Origin: Natrinema soli
GTDB lineage: Archaea; Halobacteriota; Halobacteria; Halobacteriales; Natrialbaceae
DNA: 6,140 bases
Direction: 5' to 3'
Assembly (NCBI RefSeq): GCF_028618695.1
Contig: NZ_JAQIVI010000576.1
Span: forward strand, 1 to 6,140
The position numbers and the translations under genes were made by a program. Of the stretch, positions 1-5,665 are shown piece by piece. Numbering within the stretch: the stretch's first letter is position 1; each line of letters opens with the position of its first letter. Below the pieces are notes generated by a model, which was given only the letters and a program-made list of their open reading frames with translations, did no database searches and was not told the origin of the DNA.

Positions 1-1
1 G

Positions 2-703
2 CGAGCGGAGGCGGACGGGCGAGTCCCGGTGATCGCGGAGGTGAAACCGACGAGTCCGACGGCCGAGGGGACTCGAGCCGACGACCCCGTCGAGTTGGCC
101 GAAGCGATGGTCGAGGGCGGCGCGGCGGCGATCTCCGTCCTCACGGAACCGACTCACTTCGGCGGCTCGCCCGAGGCGCTGACCCGTATTCGAGCGGCCG
201 TCAATGTTCCCGTCCTGCGCAAGGACTTCGTCCTCGACGAGGACGGAATGGACGTCGTTGAGGCGGATCTGTTGTTGTTGATCGTCAGATTTATCGACGA
301 TCTCGAGGGGCTCGTCGCCGCAGCCCGCGAGCGCGGTTTTCAACCCCTCGTGGAGGTCCACGACCGCGCGGAACTCGAGACCGCACTCGAGGCGGGGGCC
401 GAAATCATCGGCGTCAACAACCGTGATCTGGCGAAGCTCGAGGTCGACCTCGAAACCTTCGAGTCGGTCGCGCCCCACGTGCCGGACGACGTGACGCTGA
501 TCGACGAGAGCGGCGTGTCGTCGCCGGCGGACGTTCGTCGGATGCGCGAGGCGGGAGCCGACGCGTTGCTGGTCGGCAGCGCCATCATGGACCACGGCGC
601 GGGCGACAGCGACGTGACGGAGAACACGCGACGACTCACGCGGGCGGAATCAGCGGAGACGACGGCGTCAACGGACTCGAGGACGGAGACGGACCAGACA
701 TGA
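2..703 (+). CDS. trpC: Indole-3-glycerol phosphate synthase TrpC (5' end outside window)
   Basis: TrpC closes the ring of 1-(2-carboxyphenylamino)-1-deoxyribulose 5-phosphate to give indole-3-glycerol phosphate, the substrate of TrpA. The frame is open to the left edge, and the codons before the first GTG (29) read AEADGRVPV, which continues the family sequence, so the true start lies upstream. Family motifs appear in order: [10 protein letters not shown] with the catalytic Glu (38-40) and Lys (44-46); [19 protein letters not shown] with the general-acid Lys (221-223); LVEVHD with Glu (353-355); GVNNRDL with Asn (416-418); DESG with Glu-Ser (506-511); and the phosphate-site ALLVGSAIM. All expected catalytic residues are present. 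The stretch between RKDF and EVHD seems a few residues shorter than in bacterial TrpC, which I take to be a haloarchaeal trait. The last ~20 residues are a hydrophilic Thr/Glu/Asp tail outside the barrel. It is the first visible gene of a trpCBA cluster; its promoter is not in the window. Confidence 0.96.
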   Translation, partial: RAEADGRVPVIAEVKPTSPTAEGTRADDPVELAEAMVEGGAAAISVLTEPTHFGGSPEALTRIRAAVNVPVLRKDFVLDEDGMDVVEADLLLLIVRFIDDLEGLVAAARERGFQPLVEVHDRAELETALEAGAEIIGVNNRDLAKLEVDLETFESVAPHVPDDVTLIDESGVSSPADVRRMREAGADALLVGSAIMDHGAGDSDVTENTRRLTRAESAETTASTDSRTETDQT

Positions 704-732
704 GCGAGCACGACGGAGACACCCACACATGA
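700..732 (+). other. 10-codon mini-frame bridging trpC and trpB
   Basis: An ATG at 700 overlaps the trpC stop as ATGA. The frame reads [10 protein letters not shown] and stops at 730-732, where it overlaps the trpB start again as ATGA. It therefore links the two genes by two 4-bp stop/start overlaps, in a frame different from both. It contains no Trp codon, so it is not a Trp-type attenuation leader. It may be translated and hand ribosomes on to trpB, or may simply be a by-product of the duplicated sequence around the two ATGs. There is no evidence for a functional peptide. Confidence 0.3.
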
Positions 733-1997
733 GCACGGAACGCGAACACGACGGTGAGAGTGAACCCGGACGCACCGGCACGTTCGGCGACTACGGCGGC
801 CAGTACGTCCCCGAGGCGCTGATGCCGGCCCTCCAGGAACTCGAGGACGCCTACGAGCGATACGTCCTCGAGAACGAGGACGGCTTCATGGACGAGTTCC
901 GCGAGCGGATGCGCGATTTCGGCGGCCGGCCGACGCCGCTCCAGCGCGCGGATCGGCTGAGCGAGCGCTACGATCGCGAGATTTACCTCAAACGCGAGGA
1001 CCTCGTCCACGGCGGCGCGCACAAACTCAATAATGCGCTCGGACAGGTGCTGCTGGCCAAGTACATGGGCAAAGAGCGGATCATCGCCGAGACCGGCGCG
1101 GGCCAACACGGCACCGCGACGGCGATGGCGGCGGCCCACCTCGACATGCCCTGCGAGATCTACATGGGTCGGACGGACGTCAATCGCCAGCGGCCCAACG
1201 TCTACCGGATGCGGATGAACGGGGCCGAGGTGAATCCGGTCGAGGCCGGCAGCGGGACCCTGAAGGAGGCGATCAACGAGACGATGCGAGACTGGGCGAC
1301 CACCGTCGAGCGGACCCACTACGTGATCGGGTCGGTCGTCGGCCCGCACCCGTTCCCGCAGATGGTCCGGGACTTTCAGGCAGTGATCGGCGACGAGGCT
1401 CGGAAACAGATTCAGGAGAAGGCCGGGCGACTCCCCGACAGCGTCGTCGCCTGCGCCGGCGGCGGCTCGAACACGATGGGGGTCTTCCACGCCTTTGTGC
1501 CAGACGACGCCGTCGACCTCTACGCCGTCGAGGCCGGCGGTTCGAGCCTCGAGATCGACGAGGACGACGGCGTCGCGCCCAACTCCGCGACGCTCTCGAC
1601 GGGCACCGACGGCGTCCTCCACGGCGCGATGACGAAGCTCCTCCAGAGCGGCGACGGCCAGATCATGGAGTCCCACAGCGTCAGCGCGGGACTGGACTAC
1701 GCCGGCGTCGGTCCCGAGCTCTCGCATCTCGTCGAGACGGGCCGGGTGACGCCCGCGAGCGTCGACGACGAGGACGCGCTCAACGGCTTCCACCGGCTCT
1801 CGCGGCTCGAGGGGATCATTCCGGCCCTCGAGTCGAGTCACGCGCTCGGATATTTGGAGAAACACACCGACGAGTTGGGCGACATCGTCGTCGTCAACGT
1901 CTCCGGCCGCGGCGACAAGGATCTCGAAACCGTGCTCGAGGAGACCGAGAAACGCGATCTCGAGGCCGCGCCGGACGTGGAGGTGTTTGACCAGTGA
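729..1997 (+). CDS. trpB: Tryptophan synthase beta subunit TrpB
   Basis: This PLP enzyme condenses indole, channelled from TrpA, with L-serine to give L-tryptophan in the cytoplasmic TrpA-TrpB complex. The 422-residue protein has the full beta-subunit signature: [17 protein letters not shown] near the N terminus; [15 protein letters not shown] with the PLP lysine at Lys99; AETGAGQHG with catalytic Glu121; the phosphate-binding GGGSN at 244-248; GLDYAGVGP with Asp323; and SGRGDKD at 392-398, whose Ser contacts the pyridine nitrogen. Lys99-Glu121 spacing equals that of E. coli Lys87-Glu109. It is the TrpB1 type that pairs with TrpA, not the long TrpB2 type. The ATG at 729 leaves a roughly 17-residue acidic head before the conserved core and a short acidic tail. 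The gene begins 26 bp after trpC ends and overlaps trpA by 4 bp (GTGA), which suggests one transcript and coupled translation. Confidence 0.98.
   Translation: MSTEREHDGESEPGRTGTFGDYGGQYVPEALMPALQELEDAYERYVLENEDGFMDEFRERMRDFGGRPTPLQRADRLSERYDREIYLKREDLVHGGAHKLNNALGQVLLAKYMGKERIIAETGAGQHGTATAMAAAHLDMPCEIYMGRTDVNRQRPNVYRMRMNGAEVNPVEAGSGTLKEAINETMRDWATTVERTHYVIGSVVGPHPFPQMVRDFQAVIGDEARKQIQEKAGRLPDSVVACAGGGSNTMGVFHAFVPDDAVDLYAVEAGGSSLEIDEDDGVAPNSATLSTGTDGVLHGAMTKLLQSGDGQIMESHSVSAGLDYAGVGPELSHLVETGRVTPASVDDEDALNGFHRLSRLEGIIPALESSHALGYLEKHTDELGDIVVVNVSGRGDKDLETVLEETEKRDLEAAPDVEVFDQ
1979..1985 (+). promoter_or_regulatory. Shine-Dalgarno sequence for trpA, inside the end of trpB
   Basis: GGAGGTG lies 8 nt before the GTG at 1994, within the last codons of trpB. 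It is a near-perfect match to the CCUCC-containing 16S rRNA tail of archaea and supports the GTG at 1994 as a used start. The bases also encode Val-Glu-Val of TrpB, so chance cannot be excluded. Confidence 0.6.
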
Positions 1998-3004
1998 GCG
2001 ACGAGGATCGACAACCGGAGGGAGGAGATCCTCGGAACGACGAGCGGGGAGCGGCTACGAGGTGCGACAAGCGGGAGCACCTCGAGAAGCGAACGGAGAA
2101 CGAAGTGAACCGTGAGCAGCGACCCGCGAGCGACACTGACACCTCGGCTGAGTACGACAGTGACGTCGAAGCCGCCATCCGCGAGGACCACCCAGCACTG
2201 ATCACCTACATCACCGCGGGCGATCCGTCGCTCGAGGACACCAAGGCGTCCGTCGAGGCGCTCGACCGCGGCGGGTCGGACCTGATCGAACTCGGCCTCC
2301 CCTTTTCGGAGCCGATCGCGGAAGGGCCGACGATCCAGGCCGCGATCAACCGCGCGCTCGAGGCCGGCACGACCCCCGCTGGCTTCTTCGAACTGGTCGA
2401 CGAACTCGAGACGGAGGCACCGCTGCTGGTGATGACGTACTATAATATGATCCTCCAATTCGGAGACGAGCCTGCCGTGCGGCCGTTCGTGGAGCGGGCC
2501 GCCGAAGCGGGCCTCTCGGGGATCATCGTCCCTGACCTCCCCGCCGAGGAGGCCGACCCGCTGCGCGAGGCCTGCGACGACAACGGACTCGATCTGGTCT
2601 TCATCATCGCGCCGACGACCGAGGGCGAGCGCCTCGATACCATCATGTCGCAGGTCTCGGGATTCGCGTACGTTCAGGCCCGGCTCGGGACGACCGGCGC
2701 GCGCGCAAACGTCTCGAGTGCGACCCACGACAGCCTCGCGCGCCTCGCCGAGTATGACGTGCCCAAGGCCGTCGGCTTCGGCGTCAGCGAGGGCGACCAC
2801 GCCGCCGAAATCGTCGAGGCGGGCGCGGACGGCGTCATCGTCGGCAGCGCCTTAGTCGACATACTAGCCTCGAGCGAGACGTCTGAAGAGGCGGTCGACG
2901 CACTCGAGGCGAAAGCCCGCGAACTCAAACGCGGTGCGCGCCGCGGCGCGACTGACGCCGCGGCCGACGCGGCGGAAGATCCACCGGAAACAGAACACCC
3001 ATAA
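1994..3004 (+). CDS. trpA: Tryptophan synthase alpha subunit TrpA, with long N-terminal extension
   Basis: TrpA cleaves indole-3-glycerol phosphate to indole and glyceraldehyde 3-phosphate and feeds indole to TrpB. From the GTG at 1994 the protein has 336 residues, compared with about 270-280 for the family. The TIM-barrel core starts near residue 54 (YDSDVEAAI). Landmarks are IELG with catalytic Glu99 (E. coli Glu49); [13 protein letters not shown], where Glu110 stands at the position of E. coli Asp60; [16 protein letters not shown], holding the Tyr175 and Arg179 equivalents and the loop-6 Thr; GFGVSEGDH; and the phosphate-site VIVGSALV. Residues 1-53 are hydrophilic, look unlike TrpA and have a lower share of G/C third positions (about 42 of 59 codons, against 55 of the next 61). 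A second in-frame GTG at 2105 has GGAG 6 nt upstream and would leave about 16 residues before the core. I keep 1994 because of the GTGA overlap and the GGAGGTG. The identity is sure, the start is not. The last ~30 residues are an Ala/Asp/Glu-rich tail. Confidence 0.95.
   Translation: MSDEDRQPEGGDPRNDERGAATRCDKREHLEKRTENEVNREQRPASDTDTSAEYDSDVEAAIREDHPALITYITAGDPSLEDTKASVEALDRGGSDLIELGLPFSEPIAEGPTIQAAINRALEAGTTPAGFFELVDELETEAPLLVMTYYNMILQFGDEPAVRPFVERAAEAGLSGIIVPDLPAEEADPLREACDDNGLDLVFIIAPTTEGERLDTIMSQVSGFAYVQARLGTTGARANVSSATHDSLARLAEYDVPKAVGFGVSEGDHAAEIVEAGADGVIVGSALVDILASSETSEEAVDALEAKARELKRGARRGATDAAADAAEDPPETEHP
2058..2084 (+). repeat. Perfect 8-bp inverted repeat (RNA hairpin) near the trpA start
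   Basis: CGAGGTGC (2058-2065) and GCACCTCG (2077-2084) are exact reverse complements around an 11-base loop. The hairpin lies between the two candidate trpA starts, 61 nt after the trpB stop. No T-run follows, so it is not a clear terminator. Its 3' arm contains CACCTC, which is also complementary to GAGGTG in the trpA Shine-Dalgarno sequence (1980-1985). Whether it regulates anything is unknown. Confidence 0.5.
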
Positions 3005-3007
3005 CTA
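2996..3007 (+). promoter_or_regulatory. Possible weak promoter for aroA'
   Basis: ATAACTA (3001-3007) sits 22-28 bp before the ATG at 3029 and overlaps the trpA stop, with A-rich GGAAACAGAAC just upstream that could act as a BRE. The spacing suits a leaderless transcript, and the 24-bp gap shows no Shine-Dalgarno sequence. The match to a haloarchaeal TATA box is only fair, and aroA' may equally be read from the trp transcript. Confidence 0.3.
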
Positions 3008-3028
3008 CAAGCTTGCTACACTCCCGCA

Positions 3029-3823
3029 ATGACCACCGGAATTGACGCACGACTCGAGCGAATCGGCACAGACGGATCGTATGTGATCGTCCCGATGGAC
3101 CACGGCATCACGATGGGTGCCGTCCAGGGACTGAAAGACATCGAATCGACCATCGACGGCGTGACCAGCGGCGGGGCGGACGCCGTACTCACGCAGAAGG
3201 GGATCGCACCGCGCGTCCACGACAACAAGAACGGACGGGGCTACATCGTCCACCTCAACGGCTCGACGACGATCGGACCCGACGAGGAAGACAAGCGCAT
3301 GACGGGCACCGTCGAAGAAGCGATCCGAGTCGGTGCCGACGCCGTCTCCTTCCACATCAACGTCGGCTCCGACCACGAACCCGACCAGCTTACCCAGCTC
3401 TCAGAAGTCACCGAGACGGCCGAGCGCTTCGGTATGCCCGTCCTCGCGATGGCCTACGCTCGCGGCCCCGGCGTCGATCCCGAGGACCCCGAAGCGCTGG
3501 GCCACGCAGTCCGCCTCGCCGAAGAATTGGGTGCAGATATCGTCAAAACGGGCTACAGTGGCGACGCCGAGAGCTTCCAGCACGTCGTCGAGTCGACCCG
3601 GCTTCCGGTGGTCATCGCCGGCGGCTCGAGGGGCACCGACCGCCAGACGATCGAGATGGTCCGCGGCGTGATGGACGCCGGCGGCGCCGGCATCTCCATG
3701 GGTCGGTCGATCTTCCAGCACGAGGATCCCGAGGCGATCGCTCGAGCGGTCGCCGGCGTCGTCCACGACGATCTCTCGACCGACGAGGCCCTCGCCGAAT
3801 CGGGGCTGGCGCTGGAAATCTGA
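3029..3823 (+). CDS. aroA': 2-amino-3,7-dideoxy-D-threo-hept-6-ulosonate (ADH) synthase, class I aldolase family
   Basis: This enzyme joins L-aspartate semialdehyde to a fragment of 6-deoxy-5-ketofructose 1-phosphate to give ADH, the first step of the archaeal route to 3-dehydroquinate that replaces DAHP synthase. The 264-residue protein is full length for the DeoC/FbaB-type archaeal family. It shows VPMDHGI with Asp24 (the early-barrel Asp of MJ0400-type enzymes), VSFHINVG, MAYARGPG with Tyr143, IVKTGY with the expected Schiff-base Lys173, VVIAGGSRG, and the phosphate-site GISMGRSIFQ. It follows trpA by 24 bp on the same strand, fitting joint control of early and late aromatic amino-acid steps. 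Database names such as fructose-bisphosphate aldolase are often given to this family; the trp context and the ARG-type motif favour ADH synthase. The partner that converts ADH to dehydroquinate (aroB') does not follow in this window. Confidence 0.9.
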   Translation: MTTGIDARLERIGTDGSYVIVPMDHGITMGAVQGLKDIESTIDGVTSGGADAVLTQKGIAPRVHDNKNGRGYIVHLNGSTTIGPDEEDKRMTGTVEEAIRVGADAVSFHINVGSDHEPDQLTQLSEVTETAERFGMPVLAMAYARGPGVDPEDPEALGHAVRLAEELGADIVKTGYSGDAESFQHVVESTRLPVVIAGGSRGTDRQTIEMVRGVMDAGGAGISMGRSIFQHEDPEAIARAVAGVVHDDLSTDEALAESGLALEI

Positions 3824-3843
3824 ATCGCTGCCGGTTCGCGTTT

Positions 3844-3908
3844 CACTTCCGCTCTCGCTGTCACTCCTGCTCTCACTCTCGGACGCAGACGTCCACTTCC
3901 GCTCTCGC
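3844..3908. repeat. Three copies of a 15-bp pyrimidine-rich direct repeat in the convergent gap
   Basis: CACTTCCGCTCTCGC occurs exactly at 3844-3858 and 3894-3908, with a 12/15 match at 3862-3876. The copies lie in the 126-bp gap (3824-3949) between the converging aroA' and cation transporter genes. On the - strand the unit reads GCGAGAGCGGAAGTG, a low-complexity style often seen between haloarchaeal genes. I see no gene in this gap. Confidence 0.75.
3881..3894. terminator. Small hairpin between convergent genes, possible two-way terminator
   Basis: GGACG-CAGA-CGTCC forms a perfect 5-bp stem with a 4-base loop, and a 10-bp palindrome GACGGCCGTC follows at 3915-3924. The position between two converging genes fits a shared terminator. 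However, haloarchaeal termination usually relies on T-runs, and no good T-run is present on either strand here. Confidence 0.25.
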
Positions 3909-3949
3909 CCACCAGACGGCCGTCCGTCGTTCTCGAGTGTCCTCGTCGC

Positions 3950-4912
3950 TCAGTGACAGTGCGTATCGAGATGGACGTCGCGGTCGGCGTAGCGGGGCGA
4001 TAGCTCGACGGTGGCGTGATCGACGCCGTGACGGGCGAGTTCGTCGTGAACGCGGCCGACGACCGCCTCGGCGTCCGCCATCAGTTCGACGTCCGTTTCG
4101 ACGTGGACCGTCGCGACCGTTATCTGGCTGCAGATCTGCCAGGCGTGGAAGTCGTCGACGCGATCGACGCCCTCTATCTCGCAGAGGTGCGCTCGAATGT
4201 CGTCGCTCTCGAGGGGCGCCTTGAGGAAGAAGATCTCGCCGCTGCCGCGCAGTACGGTGATCGCCGACCAGGCGACCACGGCCGCGATGAGCGCCGCGGT
4301 GATCGGGTCGATGACGGTGATGTCAGTCAGCTCGATAGCGACGACGGAGACGATAACGGCGACCGAGCCGCCGGCGTCGCCCAGCAGGTGGTAGAACGCG
4401 CCCTTCTCGTTGAGGCTCATCGCGTCGCCGTGGAGGACGTAGACCGAGCCGATATTGACCAGCAGCCCGCCGACCGCGATGGCGATCGTCGGGCCGGCAC
4501 CGATGGCGACGGGCTCGAGGAACCGCTGATAGGACTCCCACAGGATGTAGCCGACCATCGGCAGGAGGAGCAGCCCGTTCAGGAAGGCGGCGAACGGCTC
4601 GAGGCGGTGGAGGCCGTACGACCAGCGGTCGCCCTCGCCGTAGTGTTCGGCGACGTGGGCGGCGGCGAAGGCCATCACGTACGCGAGGGCGTCGAACAGC
4701 ATGTGGACGGCGTCGCTGATGAGCGCGACCGAGCCGAAGGCCAGCCCACCCGCGAACTCGACGACGAAGCCGACGACGTTGATCAGCGAGACGGCGGCGA
4801 GCTTGCGGCTGCTCGTCGACCCGCCGCCGTGGCTATGGCCGCCGTGCGAGTCGTCGTGGCTGTGGCCGTCGTGTGAGTCGTCGTGGTTGTGCGCCGACTC
4901 GTTGTGACTCAT
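3950..4912 (-). CDS. Cation diffusion facilitator, Zn2+/Co2+/Cd2+ efflux type
   Basis: A membrane antiporter expected to export Zn2+ or similar divalent metals in exchange for protons. The 320-residue protein starts with a His-rich cytoplasmic tail (nine His in residues 1-28). Six membrane segments follow, roughly at 39-59, 62-84, 105-126, 141-160, 173-194 and 198-221, and then a ferredoxin-like C-terminal domain (about 226-320) with the family motif VDDFHAWQI. The transport site can be read directly: His70-x3-Asp74 in segment 2 and His175-x3-Asp179 in segment 5, the HD-HD set of zinc-preferring members such as ZitB and the ZnT proteins, not the DD-HD set of YiiP. The end of the protein (His314, His318, Cys319, His320) may add another metal site. 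The ATG has no Shine-Dalgarno but an AT-rich promoter 28-35 bp upstream, so the mRNA is probably leaderless or nearly so. Real substrate preference cannot be told from sequence alone. Confidence 0.93.
   Translation of the reverse strand: MSHNESAHNHDDSHDGHSHDDSHGGHSHGGGSTSSRKLAAVSLINVVGFVVEFAGGLAFGSVALISDAVHMLFDALAYVMAFAAAHVAEHYGEGDRWSYGLHRLEPFAAFLNGLLLLPMVGYILWESYQRFLEPVAIGAGPTIAIAVGGLLVNIGSVYVLHGDAMSLNEKGAFYHLLGDAGGSVAVIVSVVAIELTDITVIDPITAALIAAVVAWSAITVLRGSGEIFFLKAPLESDDIRAHLCEIEGVDRVDDFHAWQICSQITVATVHVETDVELMADAEAVVGRVHDELARHGVDHATVELSPRYADRDVHLDTHCH
4830..4883. repeat. 27-bp tandem duplication in the His-rich tail of the cation transporter
   Basis: Two adjacent 27-bp units (4830-4856 and 4857-4883) match at 24 of 27 bases. 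On the - strand each encodes nine residues, DDSHDGHSH and DDSHGGHSH. The three differences are transitions and only one changes the protein (Asp to Gly). This duplicates a metal-binding His cluster. Confidence 0.85.
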
Positions 4913-4938
4913 CGTCGTTCGAACTCAGTGGTTCTGTC

Positions 4939-4961
4939 TTATTAATTCGGCTGCTATTAAA
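4939..4961 (-). promoter_or_regulatory. Promoter of the cation transporter, with two TTAATA elements
   Basis: On the - strand AATTAATAA (4947-4939) is centred about 31 bp before the ATG at 4912 and is preceded by CCGAA, a BRE-like start. That places transcription within a few bases of the start codon. A second TTAATA lies 15 bp further upstream (4960-4955). On the + strand the same bases read TATTAA twice, so the AT-rich block could also serve a divergent transcript. TTAAT-N9-ATTAA (4942-4960) is an imperfect operator-like symmetry. Confidence 0.6.
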
Positions 4962-4985
4962 CGGCGTTTTCTATGCTAATCATAA

Positions 4986-5012
4986 CAAAAATATTGGAAC
5001 AAGTTGTTAACT
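4986..5012 (+). promoter_or_regulatory. Candidate promoter and operator upstream of the SprT-like gene
   Basis: AAAAATATT (4987-4995) is a TATA-like run and is followed at once by AACAAGTTGTT (4998-5008), a perfect inverted repeat around a central G. Transcription would begin near 5018-5022, so the palindrome would sit between the TATA box and the start site, a usual place for a repressor. The bases are far more AT-rich than the surrounding coding DNA. No regulator gene is nearby to name the binder. Confidence 0.35.
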
Positions 5013-5092
5013 CTCCGCCCAGCGTCTCGCGGTTCAGCACACACTCCTCCCTAATCGGAAGAATTTCGGCGGCGGTCTTCCTTCTCGAGTCC

Positions 5093-5665
5093 GTGACCGA
5101 CGGCGAAGCGTACACGCTCGCGGACGAGATCGTCGCGCGAGCGCGGATTCACGCCCGCGAGGTCGTCGACGAGTACGAACTGGCGGTCGACCTCGGGGCC
5201 CTCGAGTGGGAGGTGTCGACGCGAGCGCGCCGCCGGGCGGGGGCGTGTCGCTGGTACGCCGACCGCGAGGTGGCGACGATCGTCCTCGCTCGGAAGGCCT
5301 ACGAGGCGTACGAGTGGTCCGCGTTCGCCGAGATCGTCCGCCACGAACTCGTCCACGCGTGGGAGTTCCAGGAATTCGGCGAGTCCGGACACGGATCGCG
5401 GTTTCGCGAGCGGGCGGCGGCGCTCGAGGCCCCGCGCTACTGCGAGGCGTTCACCGAGCCCCGCTACGTCCTCCAGTGTCTCACGGCCGACTGCGACTGG
5501 CGAGCGAAGCGCCACCGCGCCTCGAAGCCGGTGAAGTCGCCCGATCAGTATCGCTGTGGTGCCTGCAGCGGGGCCCTCGAGGTCGAACACGCGGCCAGCG
5601 GTCGAACGTGGACGACCGCGAGCGGCTACGGCGGGGCGAAAGCGGCGCTCGGCGACGACTGGTAA
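5093..5665 (+). CDS. SprT-like zinc metalloprotease domain protein
   Basis: From the GTG at 5093 the protein has 190 residues. IVRHELVHAWEF gives the HExxH zinc site (His84, Glu85, His88), and ESGHG (His100) supplies the third ligand, as in the SprT/SPRTN family, whose eukaryotic members digest DNA-protein crosslinks. Residues 129-158 form a zinc ribbon: Cys129-x4-Cys134, then Cys155-x2-Cys158, the second half of the usual SprT-like layout. There is no signal peptide or membrane segment, so it should act in the cytoplasm. The frame is open back to an ATG at 4973, but the extra 40 codons are AT-rich, include rare codons (CTA, ATA, AGA) and overlap promoter-like DNA, so I prefer 5093; the protein then opens MTDGEAYTLADEI. 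No Shine-Dalgarno is seen; AATTT at 5062-5066 could be a weak TATA element for a leaderless GTG mRNA. The family is sure at domain level. The biological substrate in archaea is not known to me. Confidence 0.85.
   Translation: MTDGEAYTLADEIVARARIHAREVVDEYELAVDLGALEWEVSTRARRRAGACRWYADREVATIVLARKAYEAYEWSAFAEIVRHELVHAWEFQEFGESGHGSRFRERAAALEAPRYCEAFTEPRYVLQCLTADCDWRAKRHRASKPVKSPDQYRCGACSGALEVEHAASGRTWTTASGYGGAKAALGDDW

Noticed and set aside
700..732. Trp attenuation leader peptide
   Set aside because: The mini-frame has no Trp codon and no terminator/antiterminator follows it; it also lies inside the operon, not at its start.
636..1865. A 409-codon open frame on the - strand opposite trpB
   Set aside because: Its sequence is Arg/Val/His-rich with no family motif, and it is the usual mirror of a GC-rich gene; the + strand is unmistakably TrpB.
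1838..2800. A 320-codon open frame on the - strand opposite trpA
   Set aside because: It is antisense to the conserved TrpA barrel and lacks any recognisable domain.
3844..3908. CRISPR array
   Set aside because: Units are only 15 bp with unequal spacing, and the repeats are degenerate low-complexity sequence.
4016..4876. A 286-codon + strand frame rich in Asp, Arg and Val inside the cation transporter
   Set aside because: It is antisense to a protein with clear membrane segments and HxxxD metal sites; its composition reflects the complement of hydrophobic codons.
4973..5092. A 40-residue N-terminal extension of the SprT-like protein from ATG 4973
   Set aside because: The codons are AT-rich and rare for this genome, and the bases look like promoter DNA. 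A leaderless start there is still possible, as TTATTAATT is about 30 bp upstream.
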